A DNA stretch of 39,288 nucleotides, from the NCBI GenBank assembly GCA_902495325.1, contig CABUWK010000018.1:1-39288 (forward strand), written 5' to 3'. Position numbers and translations under genes: made by a program. Positions 25,601 to 33,800 of this stretch are shown here, in pieces. Every line of letters starts with the position of its first letter. Positions within the stretch are counted from its first letter, which is position 1. Below the pieces are notes generated by a model, which worked only from the letters and a program-made list of their open reading frames with translations, did not search any database and had not been told where the DNA came from. Source of the stretch: an uncultured Acidiphilium sp. (GTDB lineage Bacteria > Bacillota > Clostridia > Christensenellales > Borkfalkiaceae).

Positions 25601-25627
25601 AAATCACCCTATAAGTCGTTAAAACGG

Positions 25628-25870
25628 TTATTCGATCACTTCGTAAAGAGAAGATGCTTCGTCTTTTTTTACCGTTTCTTTTAAATTCAATACGCGGAAT
25701 TTCAGCTTGCTTTCGCCGAAAGCGATTTCCACCACGTCTCCGATCTTAAGATTGTAAGCGGGTTTTACGTCTTTGCCGTTTACTTCCACGCGCCCGCCGG
25801 AGCAAGCCTCGTTCGCAACGGAGCGTCTTTTTAAGATGCGCGATACCTTCAGAAATTTGTCGATTCTCAT
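25628..25870 (-). CDS. rqcP: S4-domain RNA-binding protein, RqcP/Hsp15-like
   Basis: An 80-residue protein that is almost entirely an S4 RNA-binding domain: MRIDKFLKVSRILKRR, SGGRVEVNGKDVKP, then a KIGDVVEI turn. It matches RqcP (YabO), which binds the 50S subunit with RqcH and supports C-terminal alanine tailing of stalled nascent chains. ATG 25870 is chosen because the family begins MRLDK; the frame stays open upstream to 25936 but that part is not family-like. The ribosome binding site is a weak AAGG. It is the first gene of the rqcP-ispDF-radA operon. Confidence 0.85.
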   Translation of the reverse strand: MRIDKFLKVSRILKRRSVANEACSGGRVEVNGKDVKPAYNLKIGDVVEIAFGESKLKFRVLNLKETVKKDEASSLYEVIE

Positions 25871-25929
25871 AAAATACCTTATAATATATAAATTTTTCTT
25901 TGTTTTTCTTAAAAAGCCCGCGAGAATTG

Positions 25930-25974
25930 TTGACAAGAAAAAAAATTTGCATTATAATTTTATAATGCTATAAT
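25930..25974 (+). promoter_or_regulatory. Strong promoter with three phased TATAAT boxes and a palindrome
   Basis: TTGACA at 25930-25935 and TATAAT at 25953-25958 are perfect and 17 bases apart. Further TATAAT hexamers lie at 25961-25966 and 25969-25974, each 8 bases on. The sequence GCATTATAATTTTATAATGC at 25949-25968 is a perfect inverted repeat (9-bp arms, 2-base centre) over the first -10 box, so a repressor could bind there. It faces the cassette starting at 26152, with a leader of about 185 bases in which no terminator or gene was found. The region 25871-25929 should also hold the rqcP promoter, but no convincing -35/-10 pair was seen on that strand. Confidence 0.75.
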
Positions 25975-26150
25975 TCCCATAATAGTGTCTTTATGCTCTT
26001 TTTTCGGAAAAACGAACGTTTAAAATGCCTGAAACAGGGGTTTTTGCGACCTTGAAACCTATTATACACCCAAAGGCGAACAAAAGCAAGGTATTTTTCG
26101 GAAAATCTTTCGGGAAAATGAAAAACGTTTTGCGGGCGGAAAGAAATACG

Positions 26151-26475
26151 GATGGGAAAGAAAGTGCTTTTAACGGACGAACAATGCGAAAAACTGAATC
26201 ATTGCTTTTGTAAAGCGGTCACGGACGGGCTTAGCTGGAAAGAGATCGACGAAACTTTGACGGAAGAGCAGAGAGAATTGTTTCACGCGCTTGCGAACAG
26301 CGAGATCCCGAACGAAGAATTTCTGCCGTTTTTTGCCGACAGTCGGAAACAAAGGACAAAGAAGATCGATTACTCCGCGAAAATCGGATGGGAAGGCGGG
26401 ATTTACGTTTTATGCTTGCGCGGGCTTCCCCGTATCGAAAGCGTGAAATACGACTTTATGGTCTGGTGGCAGGAT
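26151..26475 (+). repeat. Direct repeat R3, copy 1 (with 29431-29755)
   Basis: About 325 bases at the 5' end of the first putative immunity gene are nearly identical to 29431-29755. The similarity begins at GAT (three bases around the start codon, ATG here and ATA in copy 2) and fades after GTCTGGTGGCAGGAT. It shows a recent duplication. Confidence 0.85.
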
Positions 26476-27117
26476 ATTAACTGGAGAGGATTTCTTCTGA
26501 TATGGAAGTTTGTCAGCGAGCATAAAGAGTCTTTTCGGAATGAAATAAAAATAGCTGTTGTAGAAGCGATCGAAACGGGAGATCCCGGATGGATTGAGTC
26601 TCTCTTACCGGATTATCCCGACCTGATAGAAATGACGGACGAACAAAAGCGCATTATCCCGCAGATGCTTGATTATGCAGATTCCGGTAAATATATCGAG
26701 CTGTTGCAATATTGCCCCGCGTTGCTAAAAAGTCGCGGTATTGATGGAAGTGCTGTTCTCGAAAAAGAAACCGAAAGGCTGTATGAAGAAAGAAAGTCGA
26801 GAATTTTATGCGGAAACAGGGAAAACTTCTTGGAAGATTTTGAAAAAAACGATAGTCGCGCGCTTTGGCACGATATGTGGCAATTTGTATATTCAAAGCA
26901 CTATCTTCCGGATGATATGCAAGCCGAGATAAAAGCGGTATCGGAGGATCTCATAAATATAAGGTCGGATATTGACAACGATACGGTTGTTATATCCGGA
27001 CATCTGCCATTCTTTATGAAACTTTGCGGTACGGAAGGCAGAACGGAAGAATTTAAGAAAATACTCGCCACGAGAAAAGAAAAAAATAAATTGACAGATC
27101 AGGAGATAAAACAATGA
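26152..27117 (+). CDS. Putative immunity-type helical protein 1 (unknown family)
   Basis: A 321-residue protein with no signal peptide or transmembrane segment, rich in Glu, Lys and Trp, predicted to be helical and cytoplasmic. No known family was recognised. Residues about 1-120 are nearly identical to the protein at 29444, and the last 45 or so (HLPFFMKLCGTEGRTEEF onward) nearly match the end of the protein at 28452; the middle is unique. The block YVLCLRGLPRIESVK is shared by all three. ATG 26152 lacks a good ribosome binding site; GTG 26164 behind GGAAAG is the start forced in the 29444 copy and may be the true one here. It overlaps the secreted gene by 4 bases (ATGA), suggesting a cognate pair. 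Confidence 0.65.
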   Translation: MGKKVLLTDEQCEKLNHCFCKAVTDGLSWKEIDETLTEEQRELFHALANSEIPNEEFLPFFADSRKQRTKKIDYSAKIGWEGGIYVLCLRGLPRIESVKYDFMVWWQDINWRGFLLIWKFVSEHKESFRNEIKIAVVEAIETGDPGWIESLLPDYPDLIEMTDEQKRIIPQMLDYADSGKYIELLQYCPALLKSRGIDGSAVLEKETERLYEERKSRILCGNRENFLEDFEKNDSRALWHDMWQFVYSKHYLPDDMQAEIKAVSEDLINIRSDIDNDTVVISGHLPFFMKLCGTEGRTEEFKKILATRKEKNKLTDQEIKQ

Positions 27118-27130
27118 AAAAACTAAAATT
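27003..27130 (+). repeat. Direct repeat R1, copy 1 (with 29279-29406)
   Basis: About 128 bases covering the 3' end of the first putative immunity gene and the first codons of the secreted gene recur at 29279-29406 with about six changes. The repeat includes the ribosome binding site and the ATGAAAAAACTAAA start. Confidence 0.88.
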
Positions 27131-28448
27131 ATTGGCTGCCGTGATTACGGTTTTTGTTGGTGCTTATTGCGTTTTGCCGTGTTTCAGATTTTCGCCCAAA
27201 AGTGCACAGGCTCTTGATATCGGCGGAACTTATGACGAAGAGACATTAGAAGAATACTTTTCATCTTTCGATGACATATCTTTAGAGACATATGAAATTG
27301 ACGGTTATTTGTTTGAAGATATGTGGGATGAGGATGATCTTTTAGATGAGAATGTTGATTTTTATAGTTATGAAGATGGTCTAATTGACGGGAATTTTGT
27401 TGTTGACTTAACACTATCGAAAACATTTTACGCTGATGATTTTGAGCATGAATTGCAAGAAATAGTAGGAGAAGACGAAAGTGTTCCGGAAGGGATGATT
27501 CAAATTGAATATCATTTCCGTTATGCAAAAGAAACAAATGAGTTTTTATTGGTAGTATCAAGCTGGACGTCAGAGGGGGGAGATGTTGATATTTTACGTG
27601 GATACCCATTTCAGTCTGAGAAAGATGCTGAGGAAATTGATGTTGCCTTTTGGGTTGATGATGCACCGTTATATTTAAGCGAGTTAGAAGAGCGAGGTTT
27701 GGTGGAGAGTGGCATTAATAGTTGCCGGGGATTTTTCAAAAGTGCCCTGAAGTTTATAGCTAAAGCAGCAGTTACTGTCGCAGCAACGGCTGCAGTGATA
27801 GCGGTTGTTGCTGTAGCGGCGCCGGCAGTAGTTGCCGTGGCTGCCGGTGCGGCGGGGACCGTTGTTGCTGCTGCCGGAGCAACTGCAGCGACGGCTGTTG
27901 CTGTATTTGCGGTTGCAGGTGCTACGGCGATTGCGGCAGGTGGGGGGGCTTATTATTTAAGTCGTTTCACTGCCGAGAGTGCGGCAACGGCTGCAGGGGT
28001 AGATGCTACTGAAAGAGAAATAGCCGAGATGACAGATGCTTCAGCAGAAGAGAAGATTGATGTGGCAACCAATTTTTGGAAAAATGGAAATGGAGACAAG
28101 TCAACAATATTATACAGATGGGGAATAAAGTGCAACAAAAATTTAACTCCCAAACCTGGAGTGGATGATGAACCATCTTCCAATAAAGACTATTTAGGTC
28201 TTTCATTTAGCGATGAGTTTTCTCCACATAAAGATTTTATGGTTACCACGGTAAAAGCTGTTGAAAAGACAGAGTGCTTGATAGCGATTGACGATACGTT
28301 GACTGGTTCAGACCATCATTATACGATTACACCGGTTAATTATGCAACATTTCCCGAATGGGTTAATTCTTATGATAATGCTAAAAAATATCCTCACCCA
28401 TATACTGTAGCATTAAAACAATGGGTTATTAAAATTCATTGTCTTTAA
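27114..28448 (+). CDS. Secreted toxin-like protein with an Ala/Val/Gly-rich hydrophobic stretch
   Basis: A 444-residue protein with a Sec signal peptide (about 1-34, ending SAQA). Residues about 36-110 are very acidic. A beta-like region follows, then about 70 residues (213-285) made almost only of Ala, Val, Gly and Thr, like membrane-inserting segments of polymorphic toxins. The C-terminal module (about 345-444, LGLSFSDEFSPHKDFMVTTV through SDHHYTITPVNYATFPEWVN and HPYTVALKQWV) recalls, from memory, tip domains of clostridial polymorphic toxins; I cannot name a family. The gene is much more AT-rich than its neighbours (27301-27360 is 20 of 60 G+C), suggesting transfer. It follows CAGGAG and overlaps gene 26152 by ATGA. 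Could also be a surface effector or adhesin. Confidence 0.6.
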   Translation: MKKLKLLAAVITVFVGAYCVLPCFRFSPKSAQALDIGGTYDEETLEEYFSSFDDISLETYEIDGYLFEDMWDEDDLLDENVDFYSYEDGLIDGNFVVDLTLSKTFYADDFEHELQEIVGEDESVPEGMIQIEYHFRYAKETNEFLLVVSSWTSEGGDVDILRGYPFQSEKDAEEIDVAFWVDDAPLYLSELEERGLVESGINSCRGFFKSALKFIAKAAVTVAATAAVIAVVAVAAPAVVAVAAGAAGTVVAAAGATAATAVAVFAVAGATAIAAGGGAYYLSRFTAESAATAAGVDATEREIAEMTDASAEEKIDVATNFWKNGNGDKSTILYRWGIKCNKNLTPKPGVDDEPSSNKDYLGLSFSDEFSPHKDFMVTTVKAVEKTECLIAIDDTLTGSDHHYTITPVNYATFPEWVNSYDNAKKYPHPYTVALKQWVIKIHCL

Positions 28449-28451
28449 GTG

Positions 28452-29393
28452 ATGGTAATGAACGTTTTTAACTTTAACGATTTGGCTTATGGCGTATTTT
28501 CTTACCGCGAAGCGGCAGATCTTACCACATGGAACGATGTGGAATTGAGATATCCGGAACGCTGGCGTAAAATCGTTCACGAACTTGCGGAAAGTAGTTT
28601 GCCGAATGAGTTCTTTTTACAGCGCTTTTATCCTTTTCACGATGATTCCTGTCCGCAGGTTAATTTAAAACATTCGATTTTTCAGGAAGGATGCCTGTAT
28701 GTCCTTGTTCTGCGCGGATTTCCGTGTATAGAGAGTGTGAAAGATTACTTTCTGTATTATTTCGGCGATATCAACGAATACGGGCTCGGAATTGCTTATC
28801 GTTTTATAAAAGAGCATAGTAACGAGTTTTCGGATTCTATCCGGAGAGTGTTAAGAAAAACCCTTACCGGGTTTTGCGACGAATGGTTCAGTTATGTTTT
28901 CGATCTTGCCAAAGAGTGCTTTCCGCTATCGGAAGAAGAGAGAGCGGCAGACATTGGCGGTTTGACGGATGACGGGACATGGGAAACTTCCGTCCTGGAA
29001 AATTTCGCTGTCGTAATGAAAGTGTGTGGAATCACCGATCCCGGAGAGCAGGAGGAAATAAGGCGGGAATTAATAATTCACAGAGCCGAAGAGTTTGCGG
29101 ACGATCGTAAATTTCTTTCGGAATTGTTGAAAAAAGATCAACCGGATCGCCTCGGGGACTTTTTGTTTCATGTTTTTTCAAATTATGTGTTTTTGTCGGA
29201 AGAACAAAAAACCGGTTTGCGTGAAATGGAAAACGAGTACCGGAACGGAGCCGATATTTATGATTCGGTAGCGGCTCGTCTGCCATTCTTTATGAAACTT
29301 TGCGGTACGGAAGGCAGAACGGAAGAATTTGAGAAAATACTCGCCATGAGAAAAGAAAAAAATAAATTGACAGATCCGGAGACAGAACAATGA
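28452..29393 (+). CDS. Putative immunity-type helical protein 2 (diverged paralogue)
   Basis: A 313-residue protein without signal or transmembrane segments. The start is uncertain: GTG 28449, ATG 28452 and ATG 28458 are all in frame, none has a clear ribosome binding site, and the gene follows directly on the TAA of the secreted gene, so translation is probably coupled. It aligns through its length with the protein at 26152: LPNEFFLQRF, YVLVLRGFPCIESVK, GDIN, and a C-terminal RLPFFMKLCGTEGRTEEFEK that is almost identical. The middle differs. No family recognised. The position right after the toxin-like gene fits an immunity role. Confidence 0.62.
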   Translation: MVMNVFNFNDLAYGVFSYREAADLTTWNDVELRYPERWRKIVHELAESSLPNEFFLQRFYPFHDDSCPQVNLKHSIFQEGCLYVLVLRGFPCIESVKDYFLYYFGDINEYGLGIAYRFIKEHSNEFSDSIRRVLRKTLTGFCDEWFSYVFDLAKECFPLSEEERAADIGGLTDDGTWETSVLENFAVVMKVCGITDPGEQEEIRRELIIHRAEEFADDRKFLSELLKKDQPDRLGDFLFHVFSNYVFLSEEQKTGLREMENEYRNGADIYDSVAARLPFFMKLCGTEGRTEEFEKILAMRKEKNKLTDPETEQ

Positions 29394-29406
29394 AAAAACT
29401 AAAGTT
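29279..29406 (+). repeat. Direct repeat R1, copy 2
   Basis: Matches 27003-27130. It carries the end of the second putative immunity gene together with the ribosome binding site and first four to five codons of a now lost second secreted gene. Confidence 0.88.
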
Positions 29407-29431
29407 TGCGCGATATTGTTTCATTATATAG
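29390..29431 (+). pseudogene. Remnant start of a second toxin-like gene
   Basis: ATG at 29390 overlaps the previous stop exactly as at 27114 and encodes MKKLKFARYCFII before TAG at 29429. The first four codons match the functional gene (MKKLK), after which the rest is missing. The next paralogous gene begins 12 bases later. This is best explained by deletion of a duplicated secreted gene. Confidence 0.75.
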
Positions 29432-29755
29432 ATAGGAAAGAAAGTGCTTTTAACGGACGGACAATGCGAAAAACTGAATCATTGCTTTTGTGAAGCGGTG
29501 GCGGACGGGCTCAGCTGGAAAGAGATCGACGAAACTCTGACGGAAGAGCAGAGAGAATTGTTTCACGCGCTTGCGGACAGCGAGATCCCGAACGAAGAAT
29601 TTCTGCCGTTTTTTGCCGACAGTCGGAAGCAAAAGACAAAGAAGATCGATTACTCCGCGAAAATCGGATGGGAAGGCGGGATTTACGTTTTGTGCTTGCG
29701 AGGGCTTACCCGTATCGAAAGCGTGAAATATGACTTTATGGTCTGGTGGCAGGAT
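29431..29755 (+). repeat. Direct repeat R3, copy 2
   Basis: Nearly identical to 26151-26475. The ATG of copy 1 is ATA here (29432-29434), so translation must start elsewhere, most simply at GTG 29444. Confidence 0.85.
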
Positions 29756-30589
29756 GCCAATACGGAAGGTTTCCTTCTTGTCAGAAAGTTTGTGATCGAT
29801 CACGGGTGCGATTTCCGGAAAGAGATGAAAAGAGCTCTTTGCGAGGCGATTGCGGCGCGTGACGAAATGTGGGTTTTGTTTTTACTTCAGGATTTTCCCC
29901 TGATCGTAGAGATGACTGCCGCACAACAGAAAATGATCGGAAATATAATTCTGACGGACGGAAGCGTTTTCCCGATGATTATGCGGAATTTTACCGGGAT
30001 CATAAAGATCTGCGGCGCGGAAGAGAAAGAAAGTTATCTTCGCGGGGTTCTGGAAGAAATAAGAAAGGATGCCGTAAAAAATGCCGGTAAGCGTTTTTTA
30101 GCGGCGATCGAGGCGAACGATGAGGTTTTGCTGGTACAGAGTACGGAAATATGGAAACAACTCGGCGATTATTTCCCGGAGAAGATCAGAACGGAAATAA
30201 ACAGGGCATGGGAAGATCATCTGAAAAGACGAATCGGTATTTACGACGTTATAGCCATGCATTTGCCGCTTTTTATGAAACTATGCGGCACGGAAGACAG
30301 AACGGAAGAGTTTGAGAAAAGGCTGATTGCAAGAAAAGAGGAAAAAGCAGAACGGGTTCGGAAATTAATTCTCCGCGCCGTCGATCGGAAAGACGACGAA
30401 CTTGCCGGTTTCCTGATAGACTATGTCTGGTCCGATTGTGTTACGGATCGTATCCGTTCGGCGGAAATCGACGTTCTGAAAACATGTTATCTCAAGGACG
30501 GGGAATCCGTTACGGAAGCAATCGGAAAGATCGGTCGGTTTTGCGGCAATTACGAAAAGAAACCGAACGACAAGGAAGAAATAGGATAA
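29444..30589 (+). CDS. Putative immunity-type helical protein 3 (extended paralogue)
   Basis: A 381-residue protein starting with GTG, preceded by AGGAAAG; the ATG used by copy 1 is mutated to ATA. Residues about 1-115 are almost identical to the protein at 26152, then the sequence diverges. The motif HLPLFMKLCGTEDRTEEFEK, which ends the two sister proteins, is internal here, and about 85 extra helical residues follow (RKEEKAERVRKLIL to the end). No signal peptide or membrane segment. No known family recognised. With its own toxin-like gene deleted, it looks like an orphan immunity gene. It is the last gene before the rpoB leader. Confidence 0.62.
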   Translation: MLLTDGQCEKLNHCFCEAVADGLSWKEIDETLTEEQRELFHALADSEIPNEEFLPFFADSRKQKTKKIDYSAKIGWEGGIYVLCLRGLTRIESVKYDFMVWWQDANTEGFLLVRKFVIDHGCDFRKEMKRALCEAIAARDEMWVLFLLQDFPLIVEMTAAQQKMIGNIILTDGSVFPMIMRNFTGIIKICGAEEKESYLRGVLEEIRKDAVKNAGKRFLAAIEANDEVLLVQSTEIWKQLGDYFPEKIRTEINRAWEDHLKRRIGIYDVIAMHLPLFMKLCGTEDRTEEFEKRLIARKEEKAERVRKLILRAVDRKDDELAGFLIDYVWSDCVTDRIRSAEIDVLKTCYLKDGESVTEAIGKIGRFCGNYEKKPNDKEEIG

Positions 30590-30610
30590 CAGCTTAATTA
30601 AATGTTTTGA

Positions 30611-30712
30611 GATCCTTCATCGGCAGGGCAAGGGGCAGGATCGGAATGACAAGGCATGATCCCGCACGGGGAGATTTCGGATCCTTCTCTATCCGGGCAG
30701 GAAAGCGGGATC
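30611..30712. repeat. Two structured intergenic repeats upstream of rpoB
   Basis: GATCCT (30611-30616) pairs with AGGATC (30637-30642) and is followed by GGAATGACAAGGC. GATCCCGC (30658-30665) pairs with GCGGGATC (30705-30712) around an inner CGGAT/ATCCG stem (30678-30695), then AAAACGGCAAGGC. The two units look like degenerate copies of a GATCCTTC-to-AGGATGACA type interspersed repeat. The rest of the 275-base gap (30590-30864) has AT-rich stretches but no consensus promoter that I could find. Confidence 0.5.
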
Positions 30713-30864
30713 AAAACGGCAAGGCGTATATAAAAAATCGCATATAAAAACAAGGCATTATAAAGAAAATACGACAAAAACGGACGGGCGGTTTTCGCTG
30801 CGGTCCGAGAACATAGAAAAACAGAAATCAGTAATCATTTTTTAAAGATAAAGGAGTGTTTTGA

Positions 30865-33800
30865 ATGACGCGCAATTTACCGTTAGTTAAATTCGGCAAC
30901 GTCGAAAGAAGAACCTTTTCCAAGATCAGAGAGGTACAACCGATCCCTTACCTGATCGAGATCCAGAGGGATTCTTACGCGAGTTTCATCGAAGAGGGTA
31001 TCAGCGAAGTATTCGAGGATTTTTCCCCCATAACGGACTATTCCGACCGTTTCGAACTGTACTTCCTCGACCACTCGCTTTCGGACAAGTCGAAATACGG
31101 CGAAAAGGAGTGCAGAGACAGAGACGCGACTTACGCCGTGCCGCTGAAGGTAAAAGTAAGGCTCGTTAACAAGGTGACGGGAGAGATTATCGATCAGGAA
31201 GTATTCATGGGCGAACTGCCCAAGATGACCGATAACGGCTCTTTCATCATCAACGGCGCGGAGAGAGTTATCGTTTCGCAGCTCGTCCGTTCGCCGGGCG
31301 TGTATAACGGGTTCGAATACGGCAAGACGGGTAAAAAGATCTACAATACGACGGTCATTCCCAACCGCGGCGCCTGGCTCGAGTTCGAAGAGGACACCGA
31401 CGGCGTGCTCTGGGTGAAGGTAGACAGAACGAGAAAACTGACGGCTACCGTCCTTTTGCGTGCGCTCGGTTTCGGATCGGACGAATCGCTGAAGGAACTT
31501 TTCGACAACGATCCCATGCTCGTCACCACGGCGGATAAGGACGTTGCCAAGACGGAAGCGGAAGGTCTTTTCGAGCTGTACAGAAGACTTCGCCCGGGCG
31601 AAGTTCCGACCGACGACGCCGTCCGCCAGCATCTGAAAAACCTTTTCTTCGATCCGAGAAGGTACGATTGCGCGAAAGTAGGCAGATATAAATTCAACAA
31701 ACGCCTGAACATGGGCGTAAGGCTTGTCGGCTGCACCGCTTACGAAGACATCGTGAACGAAGACGGCGAGCTGCTCGTGAAAAAGGGAGACGTGATCACG
31801 CACGAACAGGCGAAGCTCGTTCAGAACAGCGGCATCAACGAAGTTTATGTTTCCGTCGACGGACAGAAACATAAGATGATCGCCAACGGCGCCGTCGATT
31901 TCGAGGCGGTCGCGGGGTGCTCGTATCGTCCGTTCGGTCTGATCGAAACGATCTATTATCCCAACTTCGTGTTCGCGAGAGAACTTGCCGAAGCGGTGAA
32001 GTCTTCCTCGGTGGAAGACGTTGCGGAAACCTATCGCGACCGCATCAACGACATTTTCTATTTCACCGATCCCGTCGTTTCCGAAGAAGAACTGAAACCG
32101 GAAGAGAAGAAGAATATCGAAAAGCACACCGAAACGCGCAGAAGATTCGTGTTCGCGTGCCGTTCCTTCTTCGATATCCTCGAAGGCGGCGTTCCCGAAA
32201 AACTTTCTTCCGAACAGAAGAAGAACGTCAAACCCCTTATCGATAAATTAAACCATAAACATATTACGACCGACGATATCATCGCGACCGTTTCCATGAT
32301 TTTCGATCTGAACTTCGGTATCGGCTCCGTGGACAACATCGACCACCTCGGCAACCGCCGCGTGCGCTCGGTCGGCGAACTTTTGCAGAATCAGTTCCGT
32401 ATCGGTATCGCGAGACTGGAAAGGGTCATCAAGGAGAGAATGTCCACGCAGGATCCGAAAGAGGTTTCCCCGCAGGGACTGATCAACGTTCGCCCCGTTT
32501 CCAGCGCGATCAAGGAATTCTTCGGATCTTCCCAGCTGTCTCAGTTCATGGATCAGACGAACCCCATCGCGGAACTTACGCATAAAAGAAAACTTTCCGC
32601 CCTCGGTCCTGGCGGTCTGAACAGAGAAAGAGCGACTTTCGAAGTCCGAGACGTTCACTATACTCACTACGGCAGAATGTGCCCCATCGAAACGCCGGAA
32701 GGTCAGAACATCGGTCTTATCACTTCTCTTTCCGTCTTCGCGAAAGTCAACGAATACGGCTTTATCGAATCGGCTTACAGAAGAGTGGATAAAGAAAAAG
32801 GCGTCGTGACGGATATCGTGGATTACCTTACCGCCGACGAAGAAGACGCTTTCGTCGTCGCGCAGGCGAACGAACCCCTCGACGAAGAAGGGCATTTCCT
32901 GCACGCCCGCGTTTCCTGCAGAAGAAGAGACGAGATCACCGAACTTCCCCGCGAAGTGATCGATTATATGGACGTTTCGCCCAAGCAGCTCGTATCGGTC
33001 GCTACCGCGCTGATCCCCTTCCTGGAGAACTGCGATACGAACCGTGCTCTGATGGGCTCCAACATGCAACGTCAGGCGGTTCCTCTGTTAAAACCCGAAA
33101 CGCCGATCGTCGGAACGGGCATCGAAGCGAAGATCGCTTACGACTCCGGCGTTATGGTGCTTGCGAAAGAAAACGGAACGGTAAAAGCCGTTTCGGGCGC
33201 TTCCATCACCGTGACGGAAGACGACGGTACTTCCGCCGGACACGACAGAGTTTATACGTTAAAGAAATTCGAACGTTCCAACCAGGGAACGTGCCTGAAC
33301 CAGAAACCCATCGTCAGAACGGGCGACAAGGTGTATAAGGGAATGATCCTTGCGGACGGTCCCGCTACCTGCGACGGCGAACTCGCTCTCGGCAGAAACA
33401 TCCTGATCGGCTTCATGACGTGGGAAGGTTATAACTACGAAGACGCTATCCTTCTTTCCGAAAAACTCGTACAGAACGACGTGTTTACCTCGATCCATAT
33501 CGAAGAACACGAAATCGAATGCCGCGAGACGAAACTCGGCGAAGAAGAGATCACGAGAGATATTCCGAACATCGGCGACGACGCCTTGAAAGATCTTGAC
33601 GACGAAGGTATCATCCGCGTCGGCGCGGAAGTGACGAGCGGCGACATTCTCGTCGGTAAAGTGACCCCGAAGGGCGAAACGGAACTGACGCCGGAAGAAA
33701 GACTGCTCCGCGCGATCTTCGGCGAAAAGGCGAGAGAAGTGAGAGACACCTCTCTCCGCGTGCCCCACGGCGAAGGCGGTATCGTCGTCGACGTGAAGAT

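Noticed and set aside
25975..26151. Riboswitch or T-box in the 177-base leader of the cassette
   Set aside because: No T-box sequence, terminator or recognisable aptamer core was seen, only AT-rich sequence with short repeats.
27184..27666. Minus-strand frame inside the toxin-like gene, as a possible antitoxin
   Set aside because: His/Gln-rich translation follows from the acidic codons on the other strand; no start signals were seen.
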